This document shows, in pieces, positions 12,761-24,510 of a stretch of DNA of 64,000 bases (positions within the stretch are counted from its first letter, which is position 1; every line of letters begins with the position of its first letter). The notes beneath the pieces were generated by a model that made no database searches, was not told the DNA's origin, and worked only from the letters and a program-made list of their open reading frames with translations. The stretch lies in contig JAKJXP020000005.1 of NCBI GenBank assembly GCA_022225965.2, positions 124,001 through 188,000 on the forward strand, in the 5' to 3' direction. Source of the stretch: Diatrype stigma. Its lineage: Eukaryota > Ascomycota > Sordariomycetes > Xylariales > Diatrypaceae. The position numbers and the translations under genes are program-made.

Positions 12761-14920
12761 CAACGCGACGGTCGTTTATAATTCATAATTTCTATCGGGG
12801 ATTCGCGCCATGATCTGCGTATCCCTGGTTTCTTCTATTCCCGGCTTGTCTGTCCAATGCGACCTGGCTACCGTTTTTACAACTTTTTTGCACAACGGCT
12901 TCTCGAATCGACTGTAAATAGAGGGCATCATGTTGATATGATGGTATGGCATTGGCATTGGCATTCTATACACCGGAGTATCTTTCGGGGCCAGCGGAGT
13001 TCCGGGGGCAAAGTGCAGGAAGTGATGAATTTTCTTCCTGTCAGCATTCGTTTATACGGCGAGAGATGAGGCGTGGAGGAACAAGTCAGTCGTTAAAACG
13101 GATCTCCCAAGGGAAGAGGTCCCTTCGTCCGCTGGGGGGCGGGCTAGCCCAGCGAGGACGGGCTGCGCGCGAGTCTACGATGCGGACAGACTCGCGCCGC
13201 CAGCAACATTGGCCTGTTAATAATTAATACGTGTACATAATTGACGGAACTAGCTCGAGACCTCCAGCCTGCCTCTCAAGGTCAGTGGAGAAGGATGGCT
13301 AGTGAAGCAGTGCATCTGTAGAGTCGTACTCACTAAAACAATTGGCGCCGCAAATGCGCCGTTCCTCTCGCGATTATGGATTGCAACATGAACAGTGACG
13401 ATGATGTTGTATGAGTATAAGAAGGCCTTTACGTTCGTCTAATTTTTGCCTTTGCTCTCTGGCGAAAACCGCAGGCATACAATAGCCCGCCATGTAAGAA
13501 GTACCGGGTAGGTCTTTGTCCAGGCAATGAAAGGGACATGAGCCTTTTCCAGTCTAGCAACCTCGTGAAGAGCCCTTTTCTATACTTGAGCTGATTATAA
13601 TACACGCCCAAGTGGGTAGTACGGAGTAGGGCGCTTCGGAGATCCGACCGGTGGACGATATAGCTAGGTTGCTTATTAGCCAACCAATTGCATATAGCAA
13701 AGCTCTTGTTATTTCTTACGTGGTATATAACCGCGTGCTATACCTAGCCTACCGGCCGCCGAGCTCTACAGCCTGCATGTCTCACTCTGGAGCGGGTCCG
13801 ACTTCTGGCTCCGCCGTGGGATTCCGGCTCGGTGAGACAAGTCGGGTGCGACTCGCTTACCGACTGGTTCGCCGGTAGACGGTTGGGTGGGTGTGTGGAT
13901 GCGTGATACCATCGCTGAGACCCGGCCGGTCCCTGAGGACGGTGTGATTTCGCGACTACCCCTGATTTCTTTCAGGACGAAGTCTTCGCCCCTTACACGG
14001 GACGTGGGATGCCGGCCTGGAGGTTGCTTGCTGGCCGAGGTCGACACGATGTGGAATTCGGTACCCGGAGGTGATTAATTTGTCCGCCTGGTTCTTATGC
14101 TTCCTCTTCAGTGCTATCTAGTTATACCCATCCACCTTGGTTGGATAAATCTGGCCTATCTTTTGGCTTGTTGGGTGTTTTCCATCTGTGCAAAGAAAGC
14201 CTATCAATTATAAGTAAGCAGCATATAGCACGATATCTTCTACCCCTGAGTTTGGCCGATAGCCCCTCTCCACGACAATGGTTCCAATAGTCAAAAGCCT
14301 GGGTTAAACAGCACAAATTGGCGATTAGGAAGGCTTGATACAGGCGCTAGATGCTTCGGAGTGGTAGTCTCCCGTTCGTCGCCTTTTATTAACACTTGAC
14401 TACCTATACTACTTGGCAGGAGCTCTACAGTGGCTTGGAGACGGCACTCGTAGCTCAGAACAGCCTCAATATCAGTGACCTCATGACAGCTAGTCAGCTA
14501 GCACCCATCGTTCTTGGAGATCTACTGGTTGTATCTACGAGGTTACGAAAACTAGGATTACCGCTTACAACCATACGGAGACGAACATGCTACCAATACC
14601 GATGATTTCGAATCCGCATGTCACATGTCTCCCCGCTTGCAAGGCATCCAATGAAGTCAACAGCCCAGAAACGAAACAATAGCAAAGTATTGTCTAATAC
14701 ATCCTCACAAGTCGATCTGTGACGCAACTTCTGAGAGGTGGCGGTTGCTGGTTGTTGTATATTTGAAAATATATGATTCCGAATGTCTGGAGATCGGAGT
14801 GCTTAACACCTGTAATACTAAGTAAACGTTGTAAAAGCTGTGATAGGCTTCATGCTTCCCCAAGTCCGCAAGTCTTTCTGCACATCACCACATGCAGTAG
14901 AACTTGTGGGGCCAACCTGC

Positions 14921-14985
14921 TTCAGGTTCTTCCGGTTCTTCAGGTTCTTCAGGTCCTTCAGGCTTTTTCAGGTTCTAAGGCTCTC
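14921..14985 (+). repeat. 9-bp tandem repeat (TTCTTCAGG-like)
   Basis: About seven imperfect units of a TTCTTCAGG-type 9-mer run head to tail, with single-base changes and one slightly altered unit near the end. The length is a multiple of three, so one frame reads as repeated Phe/Arg, but no gene surrounds it. It is best read as an intergenic minisatellite. Confidence 0.8.
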
Positions 14986-15236
14986 TTTGCCATTCGACAA
15001 CAGTAAACGTTCACCTAACTAGCCGCTAACAAGTACCTGCCTACGTAGTGCAGGTGCCTAGCTGTCTACCAGCGGAACGAAGTTTACTATGGTAAAGGCA
15101 GTTAAACACGAACCTTGGAAGTTAAACACTGCTAGGACACTGGTTGCAGGTGGGTTGCTGGGTACCTACCGACTTAGGTACTATAGTAGCCTGCAGGTAG
15201 GGGGAGTAGGTGGCTGGATGGGGCGAGCTTGACTCT

Positions 15237-15273
15237 GTAGCGCATTGTAGCGCATGGTAACGCATTGTAACGC
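15237..15273 (+). repeat. Short tandem repeat (GTARCGCATT-like)
   Basis: Four imperfect copies of a 10-bp unit, GTAGCGCATT or GTAACGCATT, lie head to tail. The last copy degenerates into GTAACGCGTC. No coding context. Confidence 0.75.
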
Positions 15274-15613
15274 GTCGATAATGCTGATAACGGGCACTAG
15301 CGTCTCTTATCAGTGGGGTGCTACCCTCTGTAGGCTGAACCAGAGCTACCAGAGAAAGAAAAAAGAAAAAAAGTTTTCGAGGTTTGGTAGCTGCGAATCG
15401 CTTCTAAGTAAAAGCTTCTGAGCACTAGTACATCTCGACCTTCACGCAGCCGTCGACTTCTCTTCTCCCTCCTTCCTCCCCCAATCCCTTCCCGTCCCAT
15501 CAGATTTGTGAAGACCCAAGACACTCTTTATCTGCTTGTCGCATCACATAAACTTAATTGTTAATCGCACATTTCCAAAAGCATCGTCCACCTTCGCTTT
15601 CGCATTCACCAAT

Positions 15614-17371
15614 ATGTCTCTGCTGCCTGTCCAAGTGTACGGGCTCGAGATCCCGCCCGGACAGGATGTGTTGACTCCTGCCCGACAGGAGTTCGACGTG
15701 CCTAATGCCGTGGTAAGTTGCATATCTCCGATCTGCCTCCAGTCCGGTCAAATATCACCGCTTCCTATTGTTGCAGGTGCAGGATGGCATTCGCAATTGC
15801 CCGATGGATCAGCAATGTCTTGAACAATGTCTTGTCATTCACTACAGTTGCTAACAGCTCGGAAATAGTTCCGTATCACCATGGCTGCCATCGATCCCAC
15901 AGACCCTCCCCAGGCTGATGAGGATGGCAACATTCCTAGCGTCCCGCGGGCCACCTTGAAGATCGTCCGCCCGCGATTCCCCGACATGATGGATGAGCTT
16001 GACGACGACCGTCTGCAGCGACTCATGTATGGCTCGGATGACAGCGACGATGATAGCGACGATGACAGCAAGAATGGCGACGACGAGCCCAACGGTGGTC
16101 CCAGCGACCCTGCCAAGACGAAGAAGGCAAGGCGAGAGGCTGCTCTGAAGAAGCTCATCGAGGCCGCCCAGGCTGAGGAGGACTCAGACGAGGAGATGGC
16201 TGACGGCGGCGCCAAGAAGACCAATGGCACTGCTAAGAAGGTCAACAAGAAGGGCAAGAAGCCTGCCACTTCCAGCGACGAGGACTCGGATGAGGATGAC
16301 GAGGACGACGAGGAAGTCGACTGGCAGGAGCTTGTTGTCTGCACTCTCGACACCGAGCGCGTAAGTATTCTTCTACTCCGGGAATCTTGATTTGTACTAA
16401 CAAGCCCCAAGAATTTCCAACAACCCCTTGATATCACCATTGCCCCCAACGAGGATGTTCACTTCGTAGTGAAGGGCACTCATACTGTCTATCTCTCCGG
16501 CAACTATGTCATTGATGCCGACGAGGACGACTCGTCCGAGGAGGACGAGGAGGATGACTACGACTACCCTGAGGGTATCGACGAGTATGACTCGGAGGAT
16601 TCCGAGATCGACGAGCTCGACGACATCCAGGACCCGCGTGTCACCGAGGTTGAATCCGACGAAGAGGAGGCGCCCAAGCTTGTGGCCGCCGACACCAAGA
16701 AGGGCAAGAACAAGCGTGCCGCCCCAGAAGAGGCCGAAGACCTCGATGCCATGATCGCCAAGGCCGCTGCTGCCACTGATACCAAACTCAGCAAGAAGCA
16801 GCAGAAGAAGTTGAAGAACAACAAGGGCGAAGCTGTTGCTGCTGAGGCAGACAAGAAGGCGGCCGAGACGGCTAAGGAGGCTCCCGCGAAAGGAGATAAG
16901 AAGGTTCAATTCGCTAAGAACCTCGAGCAAGGCCCTACCGGCTCTGCCGCCTCGGAGAAGCCTGCTGGGAAGGCAGCTTCAGTCGGTGTCAAGGTTGTCC
17001 AGGGTGTCACAGTCGATGACCGCAAGGCTGGCTCCGGACGTAGCGTGAAGAAGGGTGACCGGGTCGACGTGAGATACATTGGCAAGCTCGCAGATGGCAA
17101 GGTGTTCGATTGTAAGTTTACCCCCGCCTAACTATGCCAACCATTTGCTAACTGTCACTCAATAGCCAACAAGAAGGGCAAGCCCTTCAGCTTCAAGGCT
17201 GGTGACGGACAAGTCATCAAGGGCTGGGATGTTGGTATCATCGGCATGTCTGTTGGTGGAGAGCGCCGACTGACCATCCCTGCGCACCTCGCTTATGGAA
17301 GCAAGGCGTTGCCTGGCATTCCTGCCAACAGCCAGCTTATCTTTGATGTCAAGCTGCTTGGTATCAAATGA
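15614..17371 (+). CDS. FPR4: Nucleolar FKBP-type peptidyl-prolyl isomerase (Fpr3/Fpr4-like)
   Basis: Four exons, 15614-15712, 15869-16360, 16412-17111 and 17166-17371, give 1497 nt in frame and 498 aa. Introns are 156, 51 and 54 nt. The N-terminus ([14 protein letters not shown]...[11 protein letters not shown]) is the nucleoplasmin-like module of Fpr3/4 proteins. It is followed by several acidic Asp/Glu-Ser tracts separated by Lys-rich stretches typical of nucleolar histone chaperones. The C-terminal FKBP domain covers about residues 410-498: [48 protein letters not shown] and [11 protein letters not shown]. By family it should isomerise proline bonds, including in histone tails, and bind rDNA chromatin. 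The first intron is the longest and hides no extra conserved exon that I can see. Confidence 0.93.
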
Positions 17372-18414
17372 TACTAGAAAACTCGTGACATCTCCGATAT
17401 AAGTGTCTGGTCGATCTTCTCGTCAGGGATGTCAAAACCACCGGCATGCCTGATAATAAATGAAGCAGCCGCCACATCTGAGATGGACTGAACAGGTGGT
17501 CGCAATACCATCTGGCGATTACTCACCTATGAGGGTTGTCTTCCTACGATCTCACCCAGATCGCAGCAGTCCCTCTACATGTATTATTTGACCTCGGTCC
17601 AATGCCTTTTTCGTGTCGGGACCCCTCATTTCCTTAGTATGAGCTTCACGATTATACTCTCACGCTTTTGCGCTGCAAGGTCTCTGACTGGCGTATTTCT
17701 GCGAGGATCCTGTCCCCCAGGACGTGGGAAGCAGATGTCATAAGGGATGACGAGGTCTACATTGCATTACAGGCGTACGGAAAAGTCGGTCTATAGTCAG
17801 GGTCTATTGTTTACTATTTCGTTAGTCTCTAGGTCATGGAGCGTCGTTAATAAAACGTCTTTCTGTCTTACAAATGTCTTCTTTCTCCCTCGGCTTTTCT
17901 TCTCCTGTTCTATTCTAGTCGATTTACTCCCCAGGTGACATATATATGCGACTCCCCTACGACACTCGAGTTTGCCAAAGCCTACCAGGTAGCTGGTAAG
18001 TAATCCGCTATTGCTGTTGTTTGTCGGCTTGGGGAAAGCCATGGGCTCATACATTCCCGTAGAGGTGGTGACTTCCATCTTGTAGCTTACTTCAGTCAGT
18101 ACAGCCTGAGGTCCTTCCTTGCCTTCGACTATACTGAAGGCAAGAGCGGTCACTGGGTAAGTGTAGGTAATCAGGACGTTAACCTTGTGACATAGGTTAG
18201 GTAGGTTCTCGTTGCTCCCATCTCACAACAACATCTTACAACCATACATTCTTTGGCGTTGGGCTATATCCCAGCCCCAACTTACGCCCTCTACTTCCCA
18301 TCGTTAGATCCAGCATATGGCCCCCGGTCACATAGCTTCGGGGCCAGCATTATACTTTGCAGATCAGTTCCCCAACAGTCCTTTCGAACGGCATACATAG
18401 AAAAGGTGAAAATC
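17372..18414. other. Intergenic, no gene seen
   Basis: This region runs between two genes in the same orientation. Open frames are short on both strands and show no recognisable protein. An in-frame ATG at 18253 could lengthen the kinase N-terminus, but that extension looks less protein-like than the sequence from 18415. Confidence 0.45.
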
Positions 18415-21344
18415 ATGAAGAGGAACTTTCCATTGATGGCGAGCTCGCCAGCCCTCCCAGCAAATGATGGGCCGCCCTCGTTGAAGACCACATCATCGTC
18501 AACATCACTTCCAATGCGCCCTGGGGCCGAGCCTCCTCATAAAAACCGAAGACAAGGATCACGGGTCAGGTCTGCTTTAAAATCATTGACAAATAGCCGT
18601 CGGTTTCCGCCTGGTCTCTGTATCGCGTGATACTAACATGTGCCCAGTATCAAACTCCAACTCTGCCGAGGTGGCCACTACATGGCCAACAAACTCCCCG
18701 ACACCAACGCCGATACCAGCAAACAGACCACCGGAAAGGCGTCATATCATAAAAAGGCTATCACTCCCCTTCCTTTGGAAGCCTTTCGGCGCTGCGGTCC
18801 CCATACTTCACCGAAAACCGACCATTTCTAGGCCACCTCCCCCTTCATTAGAAAAGCAAGGCCGAGCGACTACCCCAAATCGTACCCCTGGCGTTACACC
18901 ACCATCCGATAGTAACAGTAACAGTAACAGCACTAGTAATGCCACGTCCAGTGGTAAGTCGTCCGGCCAGACTCATGCTACGACTAATACCGCAAAGACT
19001 TCGGTAGATTCCAAGCTCTCTAGCAGAGACCATGATTCCAGTGATAAAAAGTCAGCTACGGTGATTCGTGTTGAGAGACCCGAGGGCTGTGCCGTGCCTG
19101 ATTGTCTCACCACGATCCAGGAGACTGCACTCGACTTGGCTTCACCTACTATCTTGACTGTCGAGAAAGCCGCAGCAGCAAAGATCTACCTGGAGTTGTA
19201 CTTCAACAAATATCTGAACAAACCCACCCCCCGCTCTCTTCGTAGAAGATATCTAGAGTTGGAACTTTATCATGACAAGACACTGACACCACTAGAAAAG
19301 GATCTACGACGACAGGCGTTCTACAAGCAGGAGACAGACCACTTGCGAGAGACGCGTTCTCTGAAAGCGAAGAGCCTTGCCACGACTCAAAGGAATCACA
19401 CCCCTCTTGTAGATAACTATGAAGTCTTGAAGATACTCGGAAAAGGCAGCTTCGGTGTCGTAAGGCTAGTACGTGAGAAGGCAGATGCGGATAACGCAGC
19501 ACATAGCCTTGGTCATCCACGACAAGTATACGCTATGAAAGTCATCCGCAAGTCTACAATGTTGAGGACGAGCCAGGAGGGCCACCTACGAGCTGAGCGT
19601 GATTTCCTAGTAGCTTCAGAGGGCTCGAGATGGTGAGTTGCAATACCCGACTCGCTCCTAGTGTGCCAACTAGCATGTTGACCTGGCTATCTGTAGGGTT
19701 GTCCCATTGATTGCCAGCTTCCAAGATACAGCCAATCTTTATCTTGTCATGGAGTATATGCCTGGGGGTGACTTCCTTGGTCTCCTAATTCGAGAGAATA
19801 TTCTTAGCGAGCCAGTTGCCAAGTTCTATATCGCGGAGATGATTCTCTGCATCGAGGAAGCTCACTCGCTCCGCTGTATACACCGGGACATCAAGCCGGA
19901 CAACTTCCTGGTATCAGCATCTGGCCATTTGATGATATCTGATTTCGGCTTGGCGTTTGACGGTCACTGGTCCCACGATACAAGCTACTATCTCACGCAC
20001 CGCTATAGCCTACTCCACAAACTGGGGATTGCAGTGGAAGGCGATTCCCATGATCGTGCCGAGGGGCTAAATGGAGCGAGTAAGTGGACGCAGGGCGTTG
20101 CAACGGCAATGCAAAGGCATGAACGCCGGCCATCTATTTATGAGTCCGACGAAGAGCTACTCTTGGACTGGCGCAACCGATGTAGCAATCGTATGGCAGC
20201 CAGATCCTGCGTTGGAACAAGCCAGTACATGGCGCCAGAAGTCATCCAGGAGGGTGAATATGATGCGAGATGCGATTAGTGGAGTCTCGGCGTCATTCTG
20301 TATGAGTGTTTGTATGGCCACACGCCGTTTTTGTCCGAGGAGGGCGGGCGGCAAGCCACAAAGCGGAATATCGTCAACCACAAGCAAACCTTTGCATTCC
20401 CACCTCGTCCCATTGTCTCGAGGCGTTGCGTAGATCTCATTTCCAGCCTCATTTGCGAGCAGGAGAACCGCCTCTGCTCGCACCGCTACCGATATAGCCC
20501 AGCGACTAACTCGGGTTGCTCTCCGCCCGCAGATTACACGGGTCGCGCAGTGTACTCCCACGATGCGGAGGACATCAAGGCGCACAGATGGTTCCGTGAC
20601 CTGCCGTGGGACCAGTTACACCAGCTCCCGCCGCCGTTCATCCCGCAGATCAGCAGCCTTGAGGATACACACTATTTCGATGAGGAAGAGCCCATATCCG
20701 ACTGGTCGGAGTCGCAATCGGAGAGCAGCATGACTTCGCAGGATATGGCTGGCGACTACTCCCTCGCCAGCCTCACCGCCTGCGGAGGCAGAGGAGCCCC
20801 GGGCGGCCACCCGACCCTGTTCAGCGGCGGAACACCGGCGTCGAAGGGCAGCTGGAGCGGCGCCCTGAAGGCGGCCGCCATGCAGGCCGAGCTAGCGAAG
20901 TTCCCACCGCACTGGCGCGGGATGATGGCGCACTTCGTGGCGACGCCGTACGACGCGGTGAAGCTCAAGCGGATGGACCAGGAGATGGAGGGCGTGGCGA
21001 TGGCGGCGGCGTACGGCGGGGCCGACGCCGCCGCCTCCTGCGAGAGGATGAAGGCGTTCGTGCGGGCGTTCGGGCGCCGCGAGCGCAAGCGGCCGCGCGA
21101 CCGGCTGCTCCGCGACCGGCGGACCAAGGGCGTCGCGCTCCAGGTGCGCAAGCAGACGGCCTTCTTGGGCTACACGTACCGCCGCCGGCGGTATTATCGG
21201 CCTCGGAACTACTACGGCCATCACTGCTGGGATCTTGAGGAGCCTGCTATGGACCTTTCTGCTAATACGGCCCCTAACCCTCGTTCCGCCGACCCCCATC
21301 CTACTACTGCCGACCGAAGCCCTGGCACTGCTGGACTGGAGTAG
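18415..21344 (+). CDS. PUK1: NDR-like AGC kinase, PUK1/stk-21 type, with in-frame TAG at a conserved Trp
   Basis: Proposed exons 18415-18598, 18648-19632 and 19697-21344 give 939 codons in frame, with a single internal stop (TAG, 20277-20279, codon 584). The 64-nt intron 2 is clear; the 49-nt intron 1 and the start are less sure. The kinase domain is complete up to the stop: GKGSFGVVRLV, YAMKVIRKS, HRDIKPDN, DFGLAFDG, a long NDR-type insert, and GTSQYMAPEVIQEGEYDARCD. After TAG the same frame continues WSLGVILYECLYGHTPF and a long tail ending at 21344. Relatives read CDWWSLG here, so TAG replaces TGG. Read literally, the product stops in subdomain IX at 583 aa. In Fusarium, PUK1 stops at this kind of site are corrected to Trp by A-to-I RNA editing in perithecia. 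Full length would be 938 aa. A recent null allele is the alternative. Confidence 0.85.
20277..20279 (+). promoter_or_regulatory. PUK1: Putative A-to-I editing site: UAG to UGG (Trp)
   Basis: The codon at the first Trp of DWWSLG is TAG; the next codon is TGG. The candidate edited base is A20278, preceded by U and followed by G, the context favoured in fungal A-to-I editing. Bases 20266-20271 (CGAGAT) can pair with 20284-20289 (GTCTCG) through five Watson-Crick pairs and one U-G wobble, leaving a 12-nt loop that contains A20278. Edited sites in Fusarium tend to lie in hairpin loops. Editing itself cannot be seen in DNA. Confidence 0.7.
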
Positions 21345-22230
21345 GGAGAGTATGATGAATGGAGTTTGGATCGGGGCGGTCGCTGCACGAAGTGACGTGA
21401 TGTGGCATCGTCGGTCAATGTTGTGGTCTCGATGTTGGTGTTAGCGGGATGAAGTATTACGGGGAAACGAGCCACTGAGTGAGTAGTGATTCGGGGTCAG
21501 AGGTAGTACGGAATGGGGGGAAAACAACTCAAAAGAGAACACAAAAACACAAGGAAGGTATGGAGTGATGAGAGAGGTGCCTTGGTTCAGGTCACGAGCA
21601 GCGGACGATTGGTTGGCTGGGTTTCAATCTCCGACGCCCCTATCAGGAGGTCATATGGTTAGTCGGTCGATTGCTGAATATGCGTGGGGAGGAGTATATT
21701 GGTGTTGGTCGATGGCTGAACTGTGTGGAAAACAGCAATGGGAAAGGGGCAATGGATGATAAAGGGGTAAAAGGGGCATGCGATGTACTGACTGGTTGTA
21801 CCCAGTCTTGACATGCATCCCTGAAGGAACACGGAAAGAAAGGACGAACAGAAGTGAAAAACACAGGGAAAAGACGAAAACGAAACACAGTTGCTAATCA
21901 AGTAGTATGCTTAGTTTATATCGTTTAGACTACAATGTTATTGATCCATCCCGAAAGCTCCTGCTCAGACTACCTAGAGAGTTTCTCTAGCTCGAGTCCC
22001 TAACTATATGATTCACATGGTGTCGAAGCCCTTTTACGTTTTGCAACGTTGCTTTTCCCATGTAGGATGGAAGTGCATTCTCGAAGAGCCCAAGAAGACA
22101 GGTGGTCAGTCTATTCATCTATAAAATATAGTTCTGTTCTATCTTGTTTCGATACCTAGGCCCCCCGTCCTTGTCTTCACAACCATACCACCCGCCGGTC
22201 GCATCAGGCAACTTCAAGTCAAGACACCCT
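21345..22230. other. Convergent intergenic region, no gene seen
   Basis: The kinase and the nucleoside hydrolase converge here, so the stretch should contain both 3' ends. The open frames present are short and show no family features. Confidence 0.45.
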
Positions 22231-23850
22231 TCAGGAGCCTTCCGAGGCAATCTTCGCGTTGGCGGCGTCGGCCCTCTCGCAGCACTCCTCGATGACCTTC
22301 CAGAAGAGCGCGATGTCGAGGCCGCGCGGGATTCGGACGCCCTCGGCGGCGGCGCCGCCCTCGAGCTTGCGCACGATGGTGCGGCCCGTCTGCGCGCCGC
22401 GGAACGCGTCCTCGAGCGTGCCCTCGGTCACCACCTCGACGGCGAACCGCTCGCGCTCCGGCCGCTGCCCCGGCGCCGCGGGCGGCACCGCCTTCGGGTC
22501 GAAGTCGTAGAAGGGGATCTCCCACGGCGTCCCCGCCAGCGCGGCCGCCACCGCGAGCGGGTCGTGCAGGGGCGGGCCTTCGACGATGCCGAATACGTCG
22601 CTGTGCAGTGCGTTAGTTGGATTGGATTGAATTGGATTGGATGGCAGCAAAGAAACATATACGATGAGAGGTTATAGGAAACAAAGTTCCCCGTTAAAAA
22701 CTTCATTTCACTCACCGGTACGTCCCCGCGAAGAAGTTCAGCAGCTCCACGAGCATGACCCTCAAGTCGGACTTGCCCCTGCCCTCCCTCTTCTTGTCGC
22801 CCGCGCCCTCGGGCCCGGAACGAGGGCCGTGCAGCAGCAGGTCCTGCACCTCGCTCGTGGCGAGGACGAGGTGGGTCAGGTCCAGGGGGACGATGGTGGT
22901 CTTGGGGGCGAGGACGGGGTGGCCGAGCAGGAAGGCGGCGGCCTCGGGGTCGATCAGGACGTTGAACTCGGCCCACTGGGTCCAGTTGCCGACGCGGTCG
23001 ACGCCGGCGACCTGGCCCAGGGGCGCGGCCGTGAAGCCGCCGCCGACGGCCCCGCCCATGGCGCTCAGGCCCCGCACGTGGCCCGCCAGCGCCGGGTGCG
23101 CCTGGAACAGCGCCGCCGCGTTCGTCAGCGCCCCCGTCGCCACCATCCACGCCGTGCCGGGCGCCGTGGCCGACAGCGCCGCCGCCATCGCGTCCACGGC
23201 CGGCACGGGCGACGCCGCGCTCCGCGGCGCCGGGAGCAGCGCCGTCCCGTCCAGCCCGGACTCGCCGTGGATGTCGGTGGGCGCGTGGATGGATTGGCGG
23301 TGCTGTGCGCGCGATGTTGTGTGAATAGGAGATGGTTTCTTTATGTCAACTATACTTTGGGGGAGGGGAGGGGAGGAAAGGGGGTTTTGATAAGGAACTA
23401 TTATGGGATTGTATACTCTGGTAGCGACGTATTAGTAAGGGCCAAGCATTTCCAAGAGATTCTTCCCGGCGGGAGCAGGGCTTCTTACGACAAGCGCATG
23501 TGCCGCACCCGGGTGTACGGTAACCTCCTTGTGCTTGCCGATGGCGGCTAGCAGCGACAGGGCATTGTTCGTCGTCTTTTCCAGGGACGCGTTGCCGTGC
23601 ACCGTGCTTATGCCCAGCAGCTTGATGCCGGGGTGGTACGCGGCAAGGAGGATGGCGAATGCGTCCTACCGTGGCGAGACAATCAGAACGATTTATTCTT
23701 ATTTTTTATTGTTCATTTTTATTGGGCTGTTGAATGCGGGCGAAAATCGAAGTTATCACTCGTTCCGCATCCCTTGACTTGTCGATATGATCAATCACTT
23801 ACATCGTGGCCGGGATCGCAGTCCAACCATAGCGGAACGGGGTCCGACAT
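22231..23850 (-). CDS. Nucleoside hydrolase (inosine-uridine preferring type)
   Basis: Exons recognised on the minus strand: 23850-23803, 23665-23489, 23300-22716 and 22600-22231. The start reads LWLDCDPGHDDAFAILLAA, with the DxDxxxDD calcium/ribose-binding cluster split by intron 1. Further family segments are GISTVHGNASLEKTTNNA, DIHGESGLDGTALLP, MVATGALTNAAALFQ, GNWTQWAEFNVLIDPEAA, and a C-terminal VVTEGT near the end. By family it cleaves N-glycosidic bonds of ribonucleosides in salvage. The join between 23489 and 23300 is unresolved: the obvious donor (GTAAGA) is phase 0 but the acceptor (CACAG at 23301) needs phase 2. An extra 62-nt proline-rich exon at about 23417-23356 would restore frame; otherwise the gene carries a frame break. 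Other joins are consistent. Confidence 0.8.
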
Positions 23851-24510
23851 GTTGAAGAAGCAGCTTAAACCCCTTCCCCTCGTTTACCCGAGAAGAACAA
23901 AGAAAGAATCCGATCCCTAGCGACCGGGATGTGCAACAATGTAACCTCTAATACAGTATTCACAACCTCGTTTTGAAACAGAAGTCGTAACCTTGTTTAC
24001 TCGCTTACATATAAGATATAAAATAAGGATTGTATGGTATTATACCAACCAGTAGGTTAGGGAATTGGGAGGGACACATAGTAGACGGGGTTGAGTTACC
24101 GCCTTATATTAGCGTACAATTGTATACATAGTACAATACTATAGTACTTACTACCTATAGTACCCCCTCAGCCCCTATAGTAATCGTACAGCTAAGCAAC
24201 GAAGCTCTCATTTGCGGGACGATGTGGGACTGTCTGCACAATACAATACACGAACCATACCGACTTATAGCTGACCTACCTATTCGTATGTAGGGAGCTA
24301 TCCTCAAAAGTGGCTGAGCGTGGCAAAATGATACTAGGTACAAGTACCTAATCGGTCAGAAATCTTGCAGCGCAGCCACGCCTGTGGCTTAGCGCGCAGG
24401 CAAAAGGGGGATGGGGTCCCAGGAGGTCTCCCCCTGGAAATTCCCTTACTCTACGTAGTGATGTTCGACGGCACCCATGAACCAATCAAAGCAGCCTGAG
24501 GCACGAAGCT
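23851..24510. other. Intergenic, AT-richer, no gene seen
   Basis: Promoter side of the nucleoside hydrolase and upstream side of the HET relic. It contains AT-rich runs (about 23980-24180) with TATA-like and TACTAT words but no convincing frame. Confidence 0.4.

Larger units (their letters stand above)
12761..15613. other. Intergenic, no gene seen
   Basis: This stretch holds the 3' end of the glycosyltransferase transcript and the promoter of the FKBP gene. Open frames are short and unrecognisable. Two small tandem repeats lie inside it and are listed separately (14921-14985 and 15237-15273). A pyrimidine-rich leader precedes the FKBP start. Confidence 0.45.

Noticed and set aside
14575..14625. 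A TTCGAATCC-like word resembling a tRNA T-arm.
   Set aside because: No matching acceptor stem, D-arm or anticodon arm could be found around it.
14921..14985. Direct repeats considered as a CRISPR-like array.
   Set aside because: Units are 9 bp with no spacers, and the genome is eukaryotic.
20250..20279. An intron ending in TTAG just before TGGAGTCTC in the kinase, which would remove the stop.
   Set aside because: Sequence up to the Asp before TAG is fully conserved for the family, so no upstream donor can be used without deleting invariant residues.
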